Assembly: GCA_019638615.1 (NCBI GenBank)
Contig: JAHBTL010000026.1
Coordinates: forward strand, 36,967-100,966
Length of the DNA stretch: 64,000 nt
Direction of reading: 5' to 3'
DNA from: Chitinophagaceae bacterium
GTDB lineage: Bacteria; Bacteroidota; Bacteroidia; Chitinophagales; Chitinophagaceae
In this document: piece after piece, positions 35,628-44,790 of the stretch
Position numbering within the stretch: the stretch's first letter is position 1
Layout of the letters: each line of letters opens with the position of its first letter
Notes under the pieces: generated by a model
The model's database searches: none
The model's input: only the letters and a program-made list of their open reading frames with translations
Told to the model about the DNA's origin: nothing
Translations under genes and position numbers: made by a program

Positions 35628-36158
35628 TTACCAGCTCATTCTTTCCCTGAGTTTTGTAATATGCGCGGTATGGTGCTTACCATGCCAGGCATAGCTTCCC
35701 AGTAAATACCACAAGGTAAGCGTTTTAGCTTGTCCGGGATGATATACTGTGCGATGCCAGTCTGCTTCTGTAAGCGATTCAAGCAAAGCGTACCAACGGG
35801 CATGTAATGTATGCAGCAAGGTTATAGAGATATTCACGGGTAAATGCGTTACGTCATACAATTCAGCCCAGCTTTTTTCATCGTAGGGACGAATGACCGG
35901 GTTACTTTCCGTGAGTCCCAGCCGGAACCTGCAATAGGCATTGATGTGGCTGTCGGCAACGTGGTGTACCAGTTGCTGAATGCTCCAGCCGCCCTCACGG
36001 TACGGTGTTCTCAATTGCGCTTCGTCCAGGTTGAGCAACGCATTTTCCAGCCATTGCGGTAAATATTTTATCTCTGCCAGCCGGTTTTCCCTGGCTGACA
36101 ACGAGAATGGCTCGGGACTGTAATGCCCGATCGGGTACTTCGGATCGCTTGTCTGCAT
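35628..36158 (-). CDS. YfiT/BstA-type DinB-fold protein, putative metal-dependent transferase
   Basis: 176 residues. The DinB four-helix fold with three metal-binding histidines is visible: VHHVADSHINAYCRFRLGL and WHGKHHTAHI. The start YPIGHYSPEPFS is typical of the YfiT group, which includes bacillithiol S-transferases; in Bacteroidota the thiol substrate is not certain. It lies 28 bases after the FKBP isomerase start on the same strand and could be co-transcribed. Confidence 0.9.
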   Translation of the reverse strand: MQTSDPKYPIGHYSPEPFSLSARENRLAEIKYLPQWLENALLNLDEAQLRTPYREGGWSIQQLVHHVADSHINAYCRFRLGLTESNPVIRPYDEKSWAELYDVTHLPVNISITLLHTLHARWYALLESLTEADWHRTVYHPGQAKTLTLWYLLGSYAWHGKHHTAHITKLRERMSW

Positions 36159-36186
36159 AAATAATTACATTGGAAAATAAAGTTGA

Positions 36187-36921
36187 TCATTGCACGATAT
36201 CGATCAGCTCCACATCAAATATCAACGCTGCACCACCAGGTATGGTGCCGCCTGCACCCTGTTCGCCATACCCCAGGGTATAAGGAATGTAAAATTTAAA
36301 TCTTGATCCCACCGGCATCAGTTGAACTCCTTCCGTCCAGCCTTTGATTACCTGGTTTAACGCAAACGAAATGGGTTCCCCGCGGTCGCGCGAGCTGTCA
36401 AATTTTTTGCCATTGATTAAAAACCCTTCATAATGTACTTTCACTGTACTGGTATCCGCCGGTTTGGGGCCGGTGCCCAGTGTAAGTATTTCGTATTGCA
36501 GACCGCTGGCGGTTTCTTTAACGCCTTCTCTTTTTTTATTTTCTGCCAGGAATTGTGTGCCTTCATTGATAGCAGCCTCTGCTTTTTTACGCATGAAGGC
36601 CTGCAGTTGTTCTCTTACTGTCATATCTGCCTGTTGAGTAGTTAATAAAGTATTGCTGCCCTTCAAAACATCTTCAAAACCCTTGTTCATCATGGCATAG
36701 TTGATTTTATCCACTCCCTGCGATTTAAAAAAAGTAGCGTCTATCATACCCAGCGCGTAACTCAAACTGTCTAATGCTGTACGTAACGCGGGAGAACGGG
36801 CTACGCCGTTGTTTGCCGCAGAAGCCGGTTTGGCAGCGGTTTTTTTGGCTGCCGGCTTGGTTTGTGCGGATAAAGAAATGCAAAATCCGGAGATCAAAAA
36901 GAACAGGATGCTTTTTTTCAT
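36187..36921 (-). CDS. FKBP-type peptidyl-prolyl cis-trans isomerase, exported
   Basis: 244 residues with a signal peptide (...GFCISLSAQ), an Ala/Lys-rich linker, an N-terminal helical dimerisation domain (residues 45-140) and a C-terminal FKBP domain (about 150-244) with VKVHYEGFLINGKKFDSS and IPYTLGYGEQGAGGTIPGG. The layout matches Mip/FkpA periplasmic folding catalysts. Confidence 0.94.
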   Translation of the reverse strand: MKKSILFFLISGFCISLSAQTKPAAKKTAAKPASAANNGVARSPALRTALDSLSYALGMIDATFFKSQGVDKINYAMMNKGFEDVLKGSNTLLTTQQADMTVREQLQAFMRKKAEAAINEGTQFLAENKKREGVKETASGLQYEILTLGTGPKPADTSTVKVHYEGFLINGKKFDSSRDRGEPISFALNQVIKGWTEGVQLMPVGSRFKFYIPYTLGYGEQGAGGTIPGGAALIFDVELIDIVQ

Positions 36922-36950
36922 GTTGTATGATTGTATTCTGTTGTTGGTTA

Positions 36951-37715
36951 TTATTCGCTTCTTAAGGTATGCCCTGTAAGATGGATAAAAACATCTTCCA
37001 GGTTGGCTTGTTTTACTTCTTTCGGGCGTTCGAATCCCGATGCTACCAGTTCATCTATTAATTGGTCGGGCGATTTCAATGCAATGATCCTGCCCTGGTC
37101 AATAATGGCTACGCGGTCGCACAGTATCTCCGCTTCGTCCATATAATGGGTGGTAATGATCACGGTGGTGCCTTTTGAGCGGATGTCCCTGATCAAATCC
37201 CATAAATTTCTCCTGGCCTGCGGATCCAAACCCGTAGTGGGTTCATCCAGGAAAATGATACGGGGCTTGTTGATCAGGGTGGTTGCAATGGAAAAGCGTT
37301 GCTTTTGCCCGCCACTCAATTCCTTGTACTTGCTGCGCGATTTATCCACGAGATTTACCAGTTGCAGCAGCTCTTTTGCGTCTACCGGTTGATTGTACAA
37401 GCCACTGAACAGTTCTATCAGCTCTGTAAGGTTCAAACCCGGGTAAAAACCGGAAGTTTGCAGTTGTACCCCGATCACCTTTTTTATTTTGTCCGCGTCC
37501 TGGTCTATATTGTACCCGTCAACCCATACTTCGCCCCCGCTTTTTTTACGAAGCGTTTCAATAATTTCCAGTGTGGTGGATTTTCCTGCACCATTGGGCC
37601 CCAGCAAGCCAAATACTTCTCCTTTGTATACATCGAAGCTGATGCCTTTTACAGCCTCGAAGCTGCCATAATTTTTCGTGAGATTTTTTACAGAAATCAC
37701 TTTTTCCCGGTCCAT
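36951..37715 (-). CDS. ABC transporter ATP-binding protein
   Basis: 254 residues from MDREKVISV. Walker A is GPNGAGKST, the signature LSGGQKQR, Walker B IIFLDEPTTGLDP and the switch histidine in IITTHYMDEAEIL. The single-domain form is like DrrA/ABC-2-type exporters. No permease gene lies beside it in the window, so its partner must be elsewhere. It is divergent from the aspartate kinase gene. Confidence 0.92.
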   Translation of the reverse strand: MDREKVISVKNLTKNYGSFEAVKGISFDVYKGEVFGLLGPNGAGKSTTLEIIETLRKKSGGEVWVDGYNIDQDADKIKKVIGVQLQTSGFYPGLNLTELIELFSGLYNQPVDAKELLQLVNLVDKSRSKYKELSGGQKQRFSIATTLINKPRIIFLDEPTTGLDPQARRNLWDLIRDIRSKGTTVIITTHYMDEAEILCDRVAIIDQGRIIALKSPDQLIDELVASGFERPKEVKQANLEDVFIHLTGHTLRSE

Positions 37716-37798
37716 GGGCGGCAAGTTAAGGCAGTTGCGTATTATATCAAACTATTTAAAGCGCTTCTTATCAATAGTTAATGCCGGCAATACAGAAA

Positions 37799-37828
37799 TT
37801 GACGGAACAAGGCTTAACGCTATCTTTG
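37799..37828 (+). promoter_or_regulatory. Promoter of the aspartate kinase gene
   Basis: TTG (37799-37801), a 19-base spacer and TATCTTTG (37821-37828) match the Bacteroidota sigma-A consensus fully. The ATG lies 40 bases downstream. Confidence 0.85.
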
Positions 37829-37867
37829 CCTGTTTTATAAAACTGCATTCAATTAAACCATACCTGC

Positions 37868-39139
37868 ATGAAGGTGTTTAAATTCGGCGGAGCCAGTGTT
37901 AACAGCATCGAAAGGATCAAACAGGTAGCTTCCATTCTTACCTCCTATACCGGCGAGCCATTGCTGGTGGTAATTTCTGCTATGGGAAAAACTACCAACG
38001 CGCTTGAAAAAGTAGCGGAGGCATTTTACCAGAACAGGAAAGAGGAGGCGCTGCAGCTTTTTGAGCAGGTAAAACAGTATCATCTTACCACTGCAAAATA
38101 CCTGCTGATCACCCATTATAACCAGGCATTCGAACAACTGACGCAATTGTTTACTGAAGTGGAGTGGGCTTTGCACGATAAGCCGGTACGGGATTTTGAT
38201 TATTATTACGACCAGGTAGTATGTCTGGGTGAACTGCTTTCCACTACCATCATCAGCGCCTACCTGAATGAACAACATATTTTGAATTCATGGATAGATA
38301 TAAGGGATGTTTTCCGGACAGATAATAATTTTCGCGAAGCGGGCATTGACTGGAGCGTGACCGGCCGGCATGTAAAAGAAAAGCTGCTGCCTGCATACAC
38401 GTCTGCCGGTATAGTGGTTACGCAGGGGTTTATAGGCGCTACCGATGAAAATGAAAGCACTACGCTGGGGCGCGAAGGAAGCGACTATACCGCAGCCATC
38501 TTTGCGGCGCTGCTGCAGGCTGAAAGCGTTACCATATGGAAAGATGTGGAGGGTGTAATGAATGCAGATCCTAAACTGTTTGAGTCGGCCCGGGTCATTA
38601 ACGAGCTGAGCTATGATGAGATCATTGAAATGGCGTACTACGGGGCGCAGGTCATTCACCCGAAAACGATCAAGCCATTGCAAAACAATCATATTCCCTT
38701 ATATGTAAAATGTTTTTTTGATCCCTCATTGCCCGGAACCGTCATCCATAATAAAAGTGTCCGCAACCTTCCGCCTGTTATTGTGGTAAAATCCAACCAG
38801 GCGCTGGTACACCTGCACTCAAAAGACTTTTCTTTTATGGGTGAAAGGGAAATGTCGGGGCTTTATCATTTGCTGAAAGAACATAAAACTGTTGCTAATT
38901 TGGTACAAACCGGGGCGGTGCGGTTAATGGTTTGCACAGATGACAGGGAAGACCGGGTCGATCACCTGGCGGCATCCGCTTCGGAATTGTTTGATGTACA
39001 GATCGAGCGGGGCTTGACATTACTGACGATCAGGCACTATACAACAGAGGCATTCACCCAACTCACAGCAGATAAGGCAATCATTTTAAAGCAACAATCT
39101 CCCGAAACCATACAGGTATTGATAAAACAGGCAGGTTAA
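37868..39139 (+). CDS. Aspartate kinase
   Basis: 423 residues; phosphorylates aspartate as the first step toward lysine, threonine and methionine. The kinase start KVFKFGGASVNS, the GREGSDYTAA substrate loop and the VEGVMNADPK segment are present; a C-terminal ACT-type region (residues about 300-420) is weakly conserved. No fused homoserine dehydrogenase domain. Its own promoter is next to the start. Confidence 0.93.
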   Translation: MKVFKFGGASVNSIERIKQVASILTSYTGEPLLVVISAMGKTTNALEKVAEAFYQNRKEEALQLFEQVKQYHLTTAKYLLITHYNQAFEQLTQLFTEVEWALHDKPVRDFDYYYDQVVCLGELLSTTIISAYLNEQHILNSWIDIRDVFRTDNNFREAGIDWSVTGRHVKEKLLPAYTSAGIVVTQGFIGATDENESTTLGREGSDYTAAIFAALLQAESVTIWKDVEGVMNADPKLFESARVINELSYDEIIEMAYYGAQVIHPKTIKPLQNNHIPLYVKCFFDPSLPGTVIHNKSVRNLPPVIVVKSNQALVHLHSKDFSFMGEREMSGLYHLLKEHKTVANLVQTGAVRLMVCTDDREDRVDHLAASASELFDVQIERGLTLLTIRHYTTEAFTQLTADKAIILKQQSPETIQVLIKQAG

Positions 39140-39497
39140 TTGCAGGGGAGGGATTGATTGATTGTGGCTGGCCAAAAAGGCCATTGCAAGTAAACCATTA
39201 GGCAGCTCAATCATTGAGACGTGACATGTTGTACTCGTGTTTTTCAGTTTTTTATATGTCAGGTTCAGAGAAAATGTATCAGGGGTATGTAGTTGAGTTT
39301 ACAGTAGTACTGAAGTTTCATCATGGCGTACCGGGAAATTGCGGTAATAATTTCCCGGCGGCTTTTTGGTTACTTTTTTTTGAAAAAAGTAACAGAAAAA
39401 AAGCAAAAGGCTTGTAATCGAAAGAAAGGCAGAATTTATACATCAAAAAATTGAATTATATAATCAATTGATACACCTTACTTCAACTCATTGATCA
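39140..39497. other. Spacer with full-length R1 repeat
   Basis: 358 bases between aspartate kinase and ligD; most is the R1 copy described separately, preceded by GGCTGGCCAAAAAGGCCATTG (39165-39185), a variant of the module in the 32.6 kb cluster. The remaining 100 bases before ligD are AT-rich and may hold its promoter, but no consensus match stands out. Confidence 0.6.
39188..39395 (+). repeat. Dispersed repeat R1, full-length copy
   Basis: Box 1 has the palindrome-like CTCAATCATTGAG and GTTGTACTCGTG; box 2 ATGTATCAGGGGTATGTAGT and TTTACAGTAGTACTG; box 3 the stems CCGGGAAATT (39331-39340)/AATTTCCCGG (39349-39358) and GTTACTTTTTT (39369-39379)/AAAAAAGTAAC (39383-39393). The last hairpin could act as a terminator. 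Confidence 0.8.
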
Positions 39498-42164
39498 ATG
39501 CCATTAACAGCGTACAGGCAAAAACGTTCTTTAAAAAACACGCCGGAACCGGCGGGTGGTAAAAGCCGTGCCGGCACGCTGGCTTTTGTAGTGCAAAAGC
39601 ACAAGGCTTCGCATCTGCACTACGACTTCAGGCTGGAAATGAAAGGCGTTCTGAAAAGCTGGGCAATACCCAAAGGCCCATCTTTGGATCCTTCGGTGAA
39701 ACGGCTGGCGGTGATGGTGGAAGACCATCCTTACGATTATAAAGACTTTGAAGGCATTATTCCCAAAGGGAATTATGGCGCGGGTTCTGTAATTATATGG
39801 GATGAAGGAACCTATGAAACGATAGATGGCGTTACGGGAAAGACAGCTATGGAAAAGTCGCTGTTAAAGCAATTGAAAGAAGGCTCACTAAAAATAAGGC
39901 TATACGGTAAAAAGCTGAAAGGTGAGTTTGCGTTGGTTAAAACAAAGGGAATGGAAGACAATGCCTGGCTGTTGATCAAGCACAAAGACAGGTATGCCAC
40001 GGCTTCGGATATCTTGCTGAAGGAAAAATCGGTTGTAAGCAACAAAACCAATACGTCGCTGGAAAAGCAAAAAGAAGCAAACGTATGGATATCCCGCCCG
40101 CGGAAAGTAAAAGCAGATCCCGGTAGCTCCGATGACGAAACAGGCAGGCTGATAGAAAAAATAAAAAGACTGCCGGATACAAAGATCCCTTCCAGACTAG
40201 CCCCGATGCTGGCATCGTTGATAAAAGAACCGTTTGATGACGAACGCTGGCACTTTGAAATAAAATGGGACGGGTACAGGACGATTGCCGTAGTACACAA
40301 TGGTAAAGTGCAGCTGATCTCCCGCAACAACAAAAGCTTCAATGGAAAGTTTAGCGTGATCTACGACGAATTGTTGCAGTGGAAAATAAACCTTGTGCTG
40401 GATGGCGAAATAGTAGCGGTAGATAAAAAAGGAATAGCTCATTTCGGGGCTTTGCAAAACTGGAGCAGCCAGTCGAAAGAAAGGCTTTTATACTATGTTT
40501 TTGACATTTTGTGGCTGGAAGGAAAGTACCTGGGCAGGCTGCCTTTAAAAGAACGGTTGACCTTATTGCATTCCTTACCGGTTTTACAACGCAATGATGG
40601 TATCATCCGGACAGGGTTTTCGGTGGATGGCCGGGGTATAGATTTTTTTGAACAGGCGAAAAAAACAGGGCTGGAAGGGATCATTGCAAAAAAGCTGGAC
40701 AGTATATATGAGCAGGGCATCAGAAGCAATGCCTGGTTAAAAATAAAAATAATACAAACAGAGGAAGCCGTTATTGTTGGATTTACGAATAAAAAAGACT
40801 CTCCCAAATTGTTCAGCTCCCTGTTGCTTGCAAAATACAAAGGCAAAACGCTGACCTATGCAGGCCGCGTGGGAACCGGTTTTACAGAAAAGCAGCAAAA
40901 AGAATTGCTGAAAGTGTTTAAGCCGTTTATCACACAGCGCCCGCCGTTAAAAGAGATCCCGGATATGAAAGGTGCAGCTCCTTTTCGCTACAATATTTCA
41001 TCCGCGGAAATCACATGGCTGAAGCCGGTATTGATAGCGCAGGTACAATACACCGAAATTACCGAAGACGGATTATACCGGCATCCTTCCTTTTCAGGAC
41101 TCAGAGAAGATAAAGAGGCGAAGGAGGTGAAATATGATCCTGCCGTGGCCAAACAAATCAAACCGCCAATACAATCGCCTGTGAAAACTAAGAAAACAAC
41201 TACCGGAAGCAAAAAAGCCGCTCATCCCCCAAAAGAGGAAGGAAGCATAACTCAAAAGGTAAGCGGCAGGACGTTGGTCTTTACCCATCCTGATAAGCTG
41301 TATTGGCCGGAAAAGAAAATTACCAAAGGGATGCTGCTGGACTATTATCACAATATAGCCTCCTTTATTTTGCCTTATATAAAAAACCGGCCCCAATCCA
41401 TGTATCGTTTCCCGGATGGCTACAAAGGCAAAAGCTTTTACCAGAAAGATGTAAAAGGCAAAGTGCCGGACTGGATGGAAACCCTGCCTTACAAAAGCAA
41501 AGACGATAATGAACAAAAGGAATTTTTGGTAGTGAAGGATGAAGCAAGCTTATTGTATATGGTAAATTACGGCTGCATCGAGATCAATCCCTGGAGCAGC
41601 AGCGTAAAAAAGCCGGAAAACCCCGACTGGTGTTTGCTGGATATAGATCCAGATAAAACCAATACTTTTAGCCAGGTAGTTGAGGTGGCGCAAACCATAC
41701 ACCGGTTGCTGGAAGATGCTCAGATTCCTTCGTACCCCAAAACATCCGGGTCTACCGGGATGCATATTTATATTCCGCTTGGCACAAAATATGATTACGA
41801 CCAATCCAGGGAATTTGCCAGGATCATTGTTACCCTGGTTCAGCAGCAGCTCCCGGAACTAACGAGCATTGAGCGACAGGTGAATAAAAGAAAGAGAAAA
41901 GTATACCTTGATTTTTTACAGAACCGGCAGCAGGCAACACTGGCGGCTCCTTATTCGGTAAGGCCTAAAAAAGAAGCAACTGTTTCCATGCCGCTGCATT
42001 GGAGCGAAGTAAAGGAGGGATTGCGGATGGAAGACTTTACGTTGCAAAATGTGCCTGCCCTGCTGAAAAAACGCGGAGATATTTTTACACCGGTTTTTGG
42101 ACCTGGTATAAATATGGTACAATGCTTAAAGCGATTGGATGCTATAAGCAAGGCCGGGAAGTAG
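39498..42164 (+). CDS. ligD: ATP-dependent DNA ligase D (NHEJ)
   Basis: 888 residues; multifunctional enzyme that processes and joins double-strand break ends. The order is 3'-phosphoesterase (residues about 25-155: HLHYDFRLEMKGVLKSW), ATP-dependent ligase (about 200-520; adenylated Lys256 in EIKWDGYR, VLDGEIVAVD, EGIIAKK, WLKIKI) and polymerase/primase (about 590-880; DIDPD at 715-719 and KTSGSTGMHIYIPL). All three active sites look intact. Ku follows 53 bases downstream. Confidence 0.97.
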   Translation: MPLTAYRQKRSLKNTPEPAGGKSRAGTLAFVVQKHKASHLHYDFRLEMKGVLKSWAIPKGPSLDPSVKRLAVMVEDHPYDYKDFEGIIPKGNYGAGSVIIWDEGTYETIDGVTGKTAMEKSLLKQLKEGSLKIRLYGKKLKGEFALVKTKGMEDNAWLLIKHKDRYATASDILLKEKSVVSNKTNTSLEKQKEANVWISRPRKVKADPGSSDDETGRLIEKIKRLPDTKIPSRLAPMLASLIKEPFDDERWHFEIKWDGYRTIAVVHNGKVQLISRNNKSFNGKFSVIYDELLQWKINLVLDGEIVAVDKKGIAHFGALQNWSSQSKERLLYYVFDILWLEGKYLGRLPLKERLTLLHSLPVLQRNDGIIRTGFSVDGRGIDFFEQAKKTGLEGIIAKKLDSIYEQGIRSNAWLKIKIIQTEEAVIVGFTNKKDSPKLFSSLLLAKYKGKTLTYAGRVGTGFTEKQQKELLKVFKPFITQRPPLKEIPDMKGAAPFRYNISSAEITWLKPVLIAQVQYTEITEDGLYRHPSFSGLREDKEAKEVKYDPAVAKQIKPPIQSPVKTKKTTTGSKKAAHPPKEEGSITQKVSGRTLVFTHPDKLYWPEKKITKGMLLDYYHNIASFILPYIKNRPQSMYRFPDGYKGKSFYQKDVKGKVPDWMETLPYKSKDDNEQKEFLVVKDEASLLYMVNYGCIEINPWSSSVKKPENPDWCLLDIDPDKTNTFSQVVEVAQTIHRLLEDAQIPSYPKTSGSTGMHIYIPLGTKYDYDQSREFARIIVTLVQQQLPELTSIERQVNKRKRKVYLDFLQNRQQATLAAPYSVRPKKEATVSMPLHWSEVKEGLRMEDFTLQNVPALLKKRGDIFTPVFGPGINMVQCLKRLDAISKAGK

Positions 42165-42217
42165 TTTATTTACAAAAGACATAAGCCGCTTATTATACTT
42201 TTAATAAAACTTGTATT

Positions 42218-43039
42218 ATGAAGTCAATATGGACAGGTTCTATTGCATTCGGGTTGGTAAATATACCGGTCAAGCTTTTTTCGGCGGTAAATGAACGCAC
42301 GCTTGATTTTGATATGCTGGATAAAACCGGCAACGCTCATATAAAGTTTAAGCGGGTAAATAAAAAAACAGGTAAAGAAGTACCGTGGAAAAATATAGTG
42401 AAGGGCTTTAACATAAATGGAAAGTATGTGGTGCTGGAGGATAAAGATTTCGAAAAAGCAAGTCCCAAACAAACCAAAAACATCAGCCTGGAAAGTTTTG
42501 TTACACTTGACCAGGTGGATCCTATCCTGTATAAAAGCGCTTATTATCTGAATCCTGCCAAAGGTGGTGAACGTCCTTTTGCCCTGCTGGAAAAATCAAT
42601 TTCACAAAGCAAATATGCAGGCATCGGGCGTTTTGTTTTCAGGAATAAAGAACACCCGGTGTTGATCCGGTCAGCCAAAGGCGTATTAATTCTGCATACG
42701 CTGCATTTTATTTCCGAAATAAGAAACCCGGCCGCTTACCAGGTGAAAAGTACACCAGTGCAAAAAAAGGAACTGGCAATAGCGCATTCGCTCATACAGA
42801 ATATGGAAGGTACTTTTAAGATCACCGATTTTAAAGATACCTATACGGCTAAGCTGATGCAGCTGATCCGTGCAAAAGCTTTGGGGAAAAAACTGCCTGA
42901 GCCTAAAAAAGCAATGGCTGAAGCGCCGGTAAGCGACCTTTTTGAACAGTTGCGTTTAAGCCTGGAAGGGAAGAAAAAAAGGAAGCCGGCAGCTAAAAAA
43001 ACTGCCAGGAGCAAAACGGCTGTAAAACGTACAAGATGA
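42218..43039 (+). CDS. ku: DNA end-binding protein Ku
   Basis: 273 residues. The bacterial Ku start SIWTGSIAFGLVNIPVKLFSAV and the central beta-barrel region (for example YYLNPAKGGERPFALLEKSI, GRFVFRNKEHPVLI) are typical. Ku forms a ring on broken DNA ends and recruits LigD. The last 20 residues are Lys/Arg/Ala-rich, as in other bacterial Ku tails that hold DNA. Confidence 0.97.
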   Translation: MKSIWTGSIAFGLVNIPVKLFSAVNERTLDFDMLDKTGNAHIKFKRVNKKTGKEVPWKNIVKGFNINGKYVVLEDKDFEKASPKQTKNISLESFVTLDQVDPILYKSAYYLNPAKGGERPFALLEKSISQSKYAGIGRFVFRNKEHPVLIRSAKGVLILHTLHFISEIRNPAAYQVKSTPVQKKELAIAHSLIQNMEGTFKITDFKDTYTAKLMQLIRAKALGKKLPEPKKAMAEAPVSDLFEQLRLSLEGKKKRKPAAKKTARSKTAVKRTR

Positions 43040-43092
43040 TATACGCGGCAGAAAGCCTCCTGAAATTGTTTGAGCCGGGTAATTGAGCAGGT

Positions 43093-43872
43093 TTATTGCA
43101 TCGATGCAGCGATCAGTTCCGCTATATCCAGCACCTGTACCTGGTCTTCTTTTTCACGGTTTTTTACACCGTCGGTCAGCATGGTGTTGCAAAAAGGGCA
43201 GGCGGAAGCGATCACCTCCGGCTGTAATTCCAGGGCTTCATTGGTCCTTTCCAGGTTTACCCTTGTGTTCCCTTTTTCCTCCTCTTTAAACATCTGTGCG
43301 CCGCCGGCCCCGCAGCATAGGCCTTTGCTCCTGCAACGTTTCATTTCTACCAGTTCAGCATCCAGTATTTCCAGCACTTTACGGGGTGCCTCATAAATCT
43401 GGTTGGCGCGTCCCAGGTAACAACTGTCGTGATAAGTAATTCGTTTTCCTTTAAAGCTGCCTTCCTCTTTCATTTTTACTTTTCCTTCGTCAATCAATTG
43501 CTGCAGGAAGACCGAATGGTGTATTACTTCGTAAGTGCCGCCCAAAACAGGATACTCGTTTTTAAGGGTATTAAAGCAATGCGGGCAGGCGGTCACAATT
43601 TTTTTGACGCCGTAATTGTTTAAAACCTGTATGTTCTGGTAGGCCATCATCTGGAACAGGAATTCGTTGCCGGCCCTCCGGGCAGGATCGCCGGTACATG
43701 CTTCTTCTTTACCCAGGATAGCATATTTTACCTGCACTTTATTAAGAATGGCAGCGAATGCTTTTGTGATTTTTTGAGCCCTTTGATCGAAGCTGCCTGC
43801 ACAACCCACCCAGAACAGTATTTCCGGGGTCTCTCCATTGGCAAAAAGCTCTGACATCAGGGGAACATCCAT
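43093..43872 (-). CDS. (Fe-S)-binding protein with two CCG domains (HdrB-like)
   Basis: 259 residues from MDVPLMSELF (seven more codons are possible). Two cysteine-rich CCG-type domains are seen: VGCAGSFDQR...CPHCFNTLKN in the first and YHDSCYLGRAN...CCGAGG...ACPFCNTML in the second, with the ligands for a [4Fe-4S] or heterodisulfide-reductase-like cluster. It probably pairs with the membrane Fe-S protein at 44766-46097 in an electron-transfer complex, although the yceI gene on the other strand lies between them. Confidence 0.9.
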   Translation of the reverse strand: MDVPLMSELFANGETPEILFWVGCAGSFDQRAQKITKAFAAILNKVQVKYAILGKEEACTGDPARRAGNEFLFQMMAYQNIQVLNNYGVKKIVTACPHCFNTLKNEYPVLGGTYEVIHHSVFLQQLIDEGKVKMKEEGSFKGKRITYHDSCYLGRANQIYEAPRKVLEILDAELVEMKRCRSKGLCCGAGGAQMFKEEEKGNTRVNLERTNEALELQPEVIASACPFCNTMLTDGVKNREKEDQVQVLDIAELIAASMQ

Positions 43873-43968
43873 GCTAAAATGATTTTGTTTCAAAACTAAA
43901 CGAAAAATGTCATTTGCCTATTTTGCAGGCTTTATTATTACAGAAGACAAATACCCAAATATTAAGAG

Positions 43969-43997
43969 TTGCATTAACAAATCTGTTAATATCTTTG
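43969..43997 (+). promoter_or_regulatory. Promoter of yceI
   Basis: TTG (43969-43971), an 18-base spacer and TATCTTTG (43990-43997) fit the Bacteroidota consensus. The ATG is 25 bases further on. Confidence 0.8.
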
Positions 43998-44022
43998 AAA
44001 AATTCCCTGAAAACCTGTTTGG

Positions 44023-44565
44023 ATGAAACATTTTTTAGCGCTTCTTTTTTTGATATGCCCCGTGTATTGGGTGATTGGTCAGCATTTTGTTCCTGACAAC
44101 GAGGGATCTGAAGTGAAGTTCAGGATCAAAAATTTTGGGGTGAATGTAAACGGCAGCCTGAAAGGCCTGGATGGCAAAATCGTTTTTAATGCAGACAGTC
44201 TTGCCGTGATTCAATTTGACGTTTCCATTCAAACAAACACCATTCGTACGGGAATTGATCAGCGCGACAATCATTTGCAACAGGAAGAATATCTTGACGT
44301 CAAAAAATATCCCGCTATCAGTTTTGTATCAACCAGTGTTACAACCAGTACCAATAAGGATTACCTGTTTGTATTTGGCAAGCTCACCATTAAGGATGTA
44401 ACCAAAGAAATTTCTTTTCCGTTTAAAGCCACACCCAAAGGCGATGATTACTTGTTTGAAGGAGAATTTACATTCAACAGGCGCGATTACAATGTAGGCG
44501 GCGGAAGCATCACCATGTCTGATAATGTAACTGTACAGTTGTCGGTGTTGGGGAAGAAGCAGTAG
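44023..44565 (+). CDS. YceI family periplasmic protein
   Basis: 180 residues with a signal peptide (...LICPVYWVIGQ). The lipocalin-like fold of YceI is shown by VKFRIKNFGVNVNGSLKGLDGKI, DQRDNHLQQEEYLDVKKYPAISF and FTFNRRDYNVGGG. Family members bind isoprenoid or amphiphilic lipids in the periplasm. It has its own promoter and lies on the opposite strand between two Fe-S protein genes. Confidence 0.93.
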   Translation: MKHFLALLFLICPVYWVIGQHFVPDNEGSEVKFRIKNFGVNVNGSLKGLDGKIVFNADSLAVIQFDVSIQTNTIRTGIDQRDNHLQQEEYLDVKKYPAISFVSTSVTTSTNKDYLFVFGKLTIKDVTKEISFPFKATPKGDDYLFEGEFTFNRRDYNVGGGSITMSDNVTVQLSVLGKKQ

Positions 44566-44790
44566 GAGGGAGGTTGCAGGTTGGAGATTTGATATTTGAG
44601 ATTTGAAATGGAGTGTCAGGCTTCAGGATAATGGACAATGGATAGTTGACAGTGGACAATGATTTTTAATTGCTGATTTGTTGATTTCTGATTTGAGGTT
44701 TCGGGCATGAGATATCAGGTAATGGACAGTGGATAGTGGATAGCGGACAATGTAAATCTCGAATCTCAAATCTCAAATTTCTCACTCACC
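44566..44790. repeat. Degenerate word-repeat spacer
   Basis: From the yceI stop into the 3' end of the membrane Fe-S protein gene: TTTGATATTTGAGATTTGAAAT, GATAATGGACAATGGATAG, GACAGTGGACAATG, GGACAGTGGATAGTGGATAG and AATCTCGAATCTCAAATC units. Same word types as at 0.8-0.98 and 23.4-23.56 kb. The last copy enters the final codons of the next gene. Confidence 0.7.

Noticed and set aside
39188-39395. Possible CRISPR-like array
   Set aside because: The copies are single and far apart, with no regular short repeats and spacers.
39812-40342. 176-codon minus-strand frame opposite ligD
   Set aside because: Shadow of the LigD gene; serine/phenylalanine-rich composition is typical of antisense reading.
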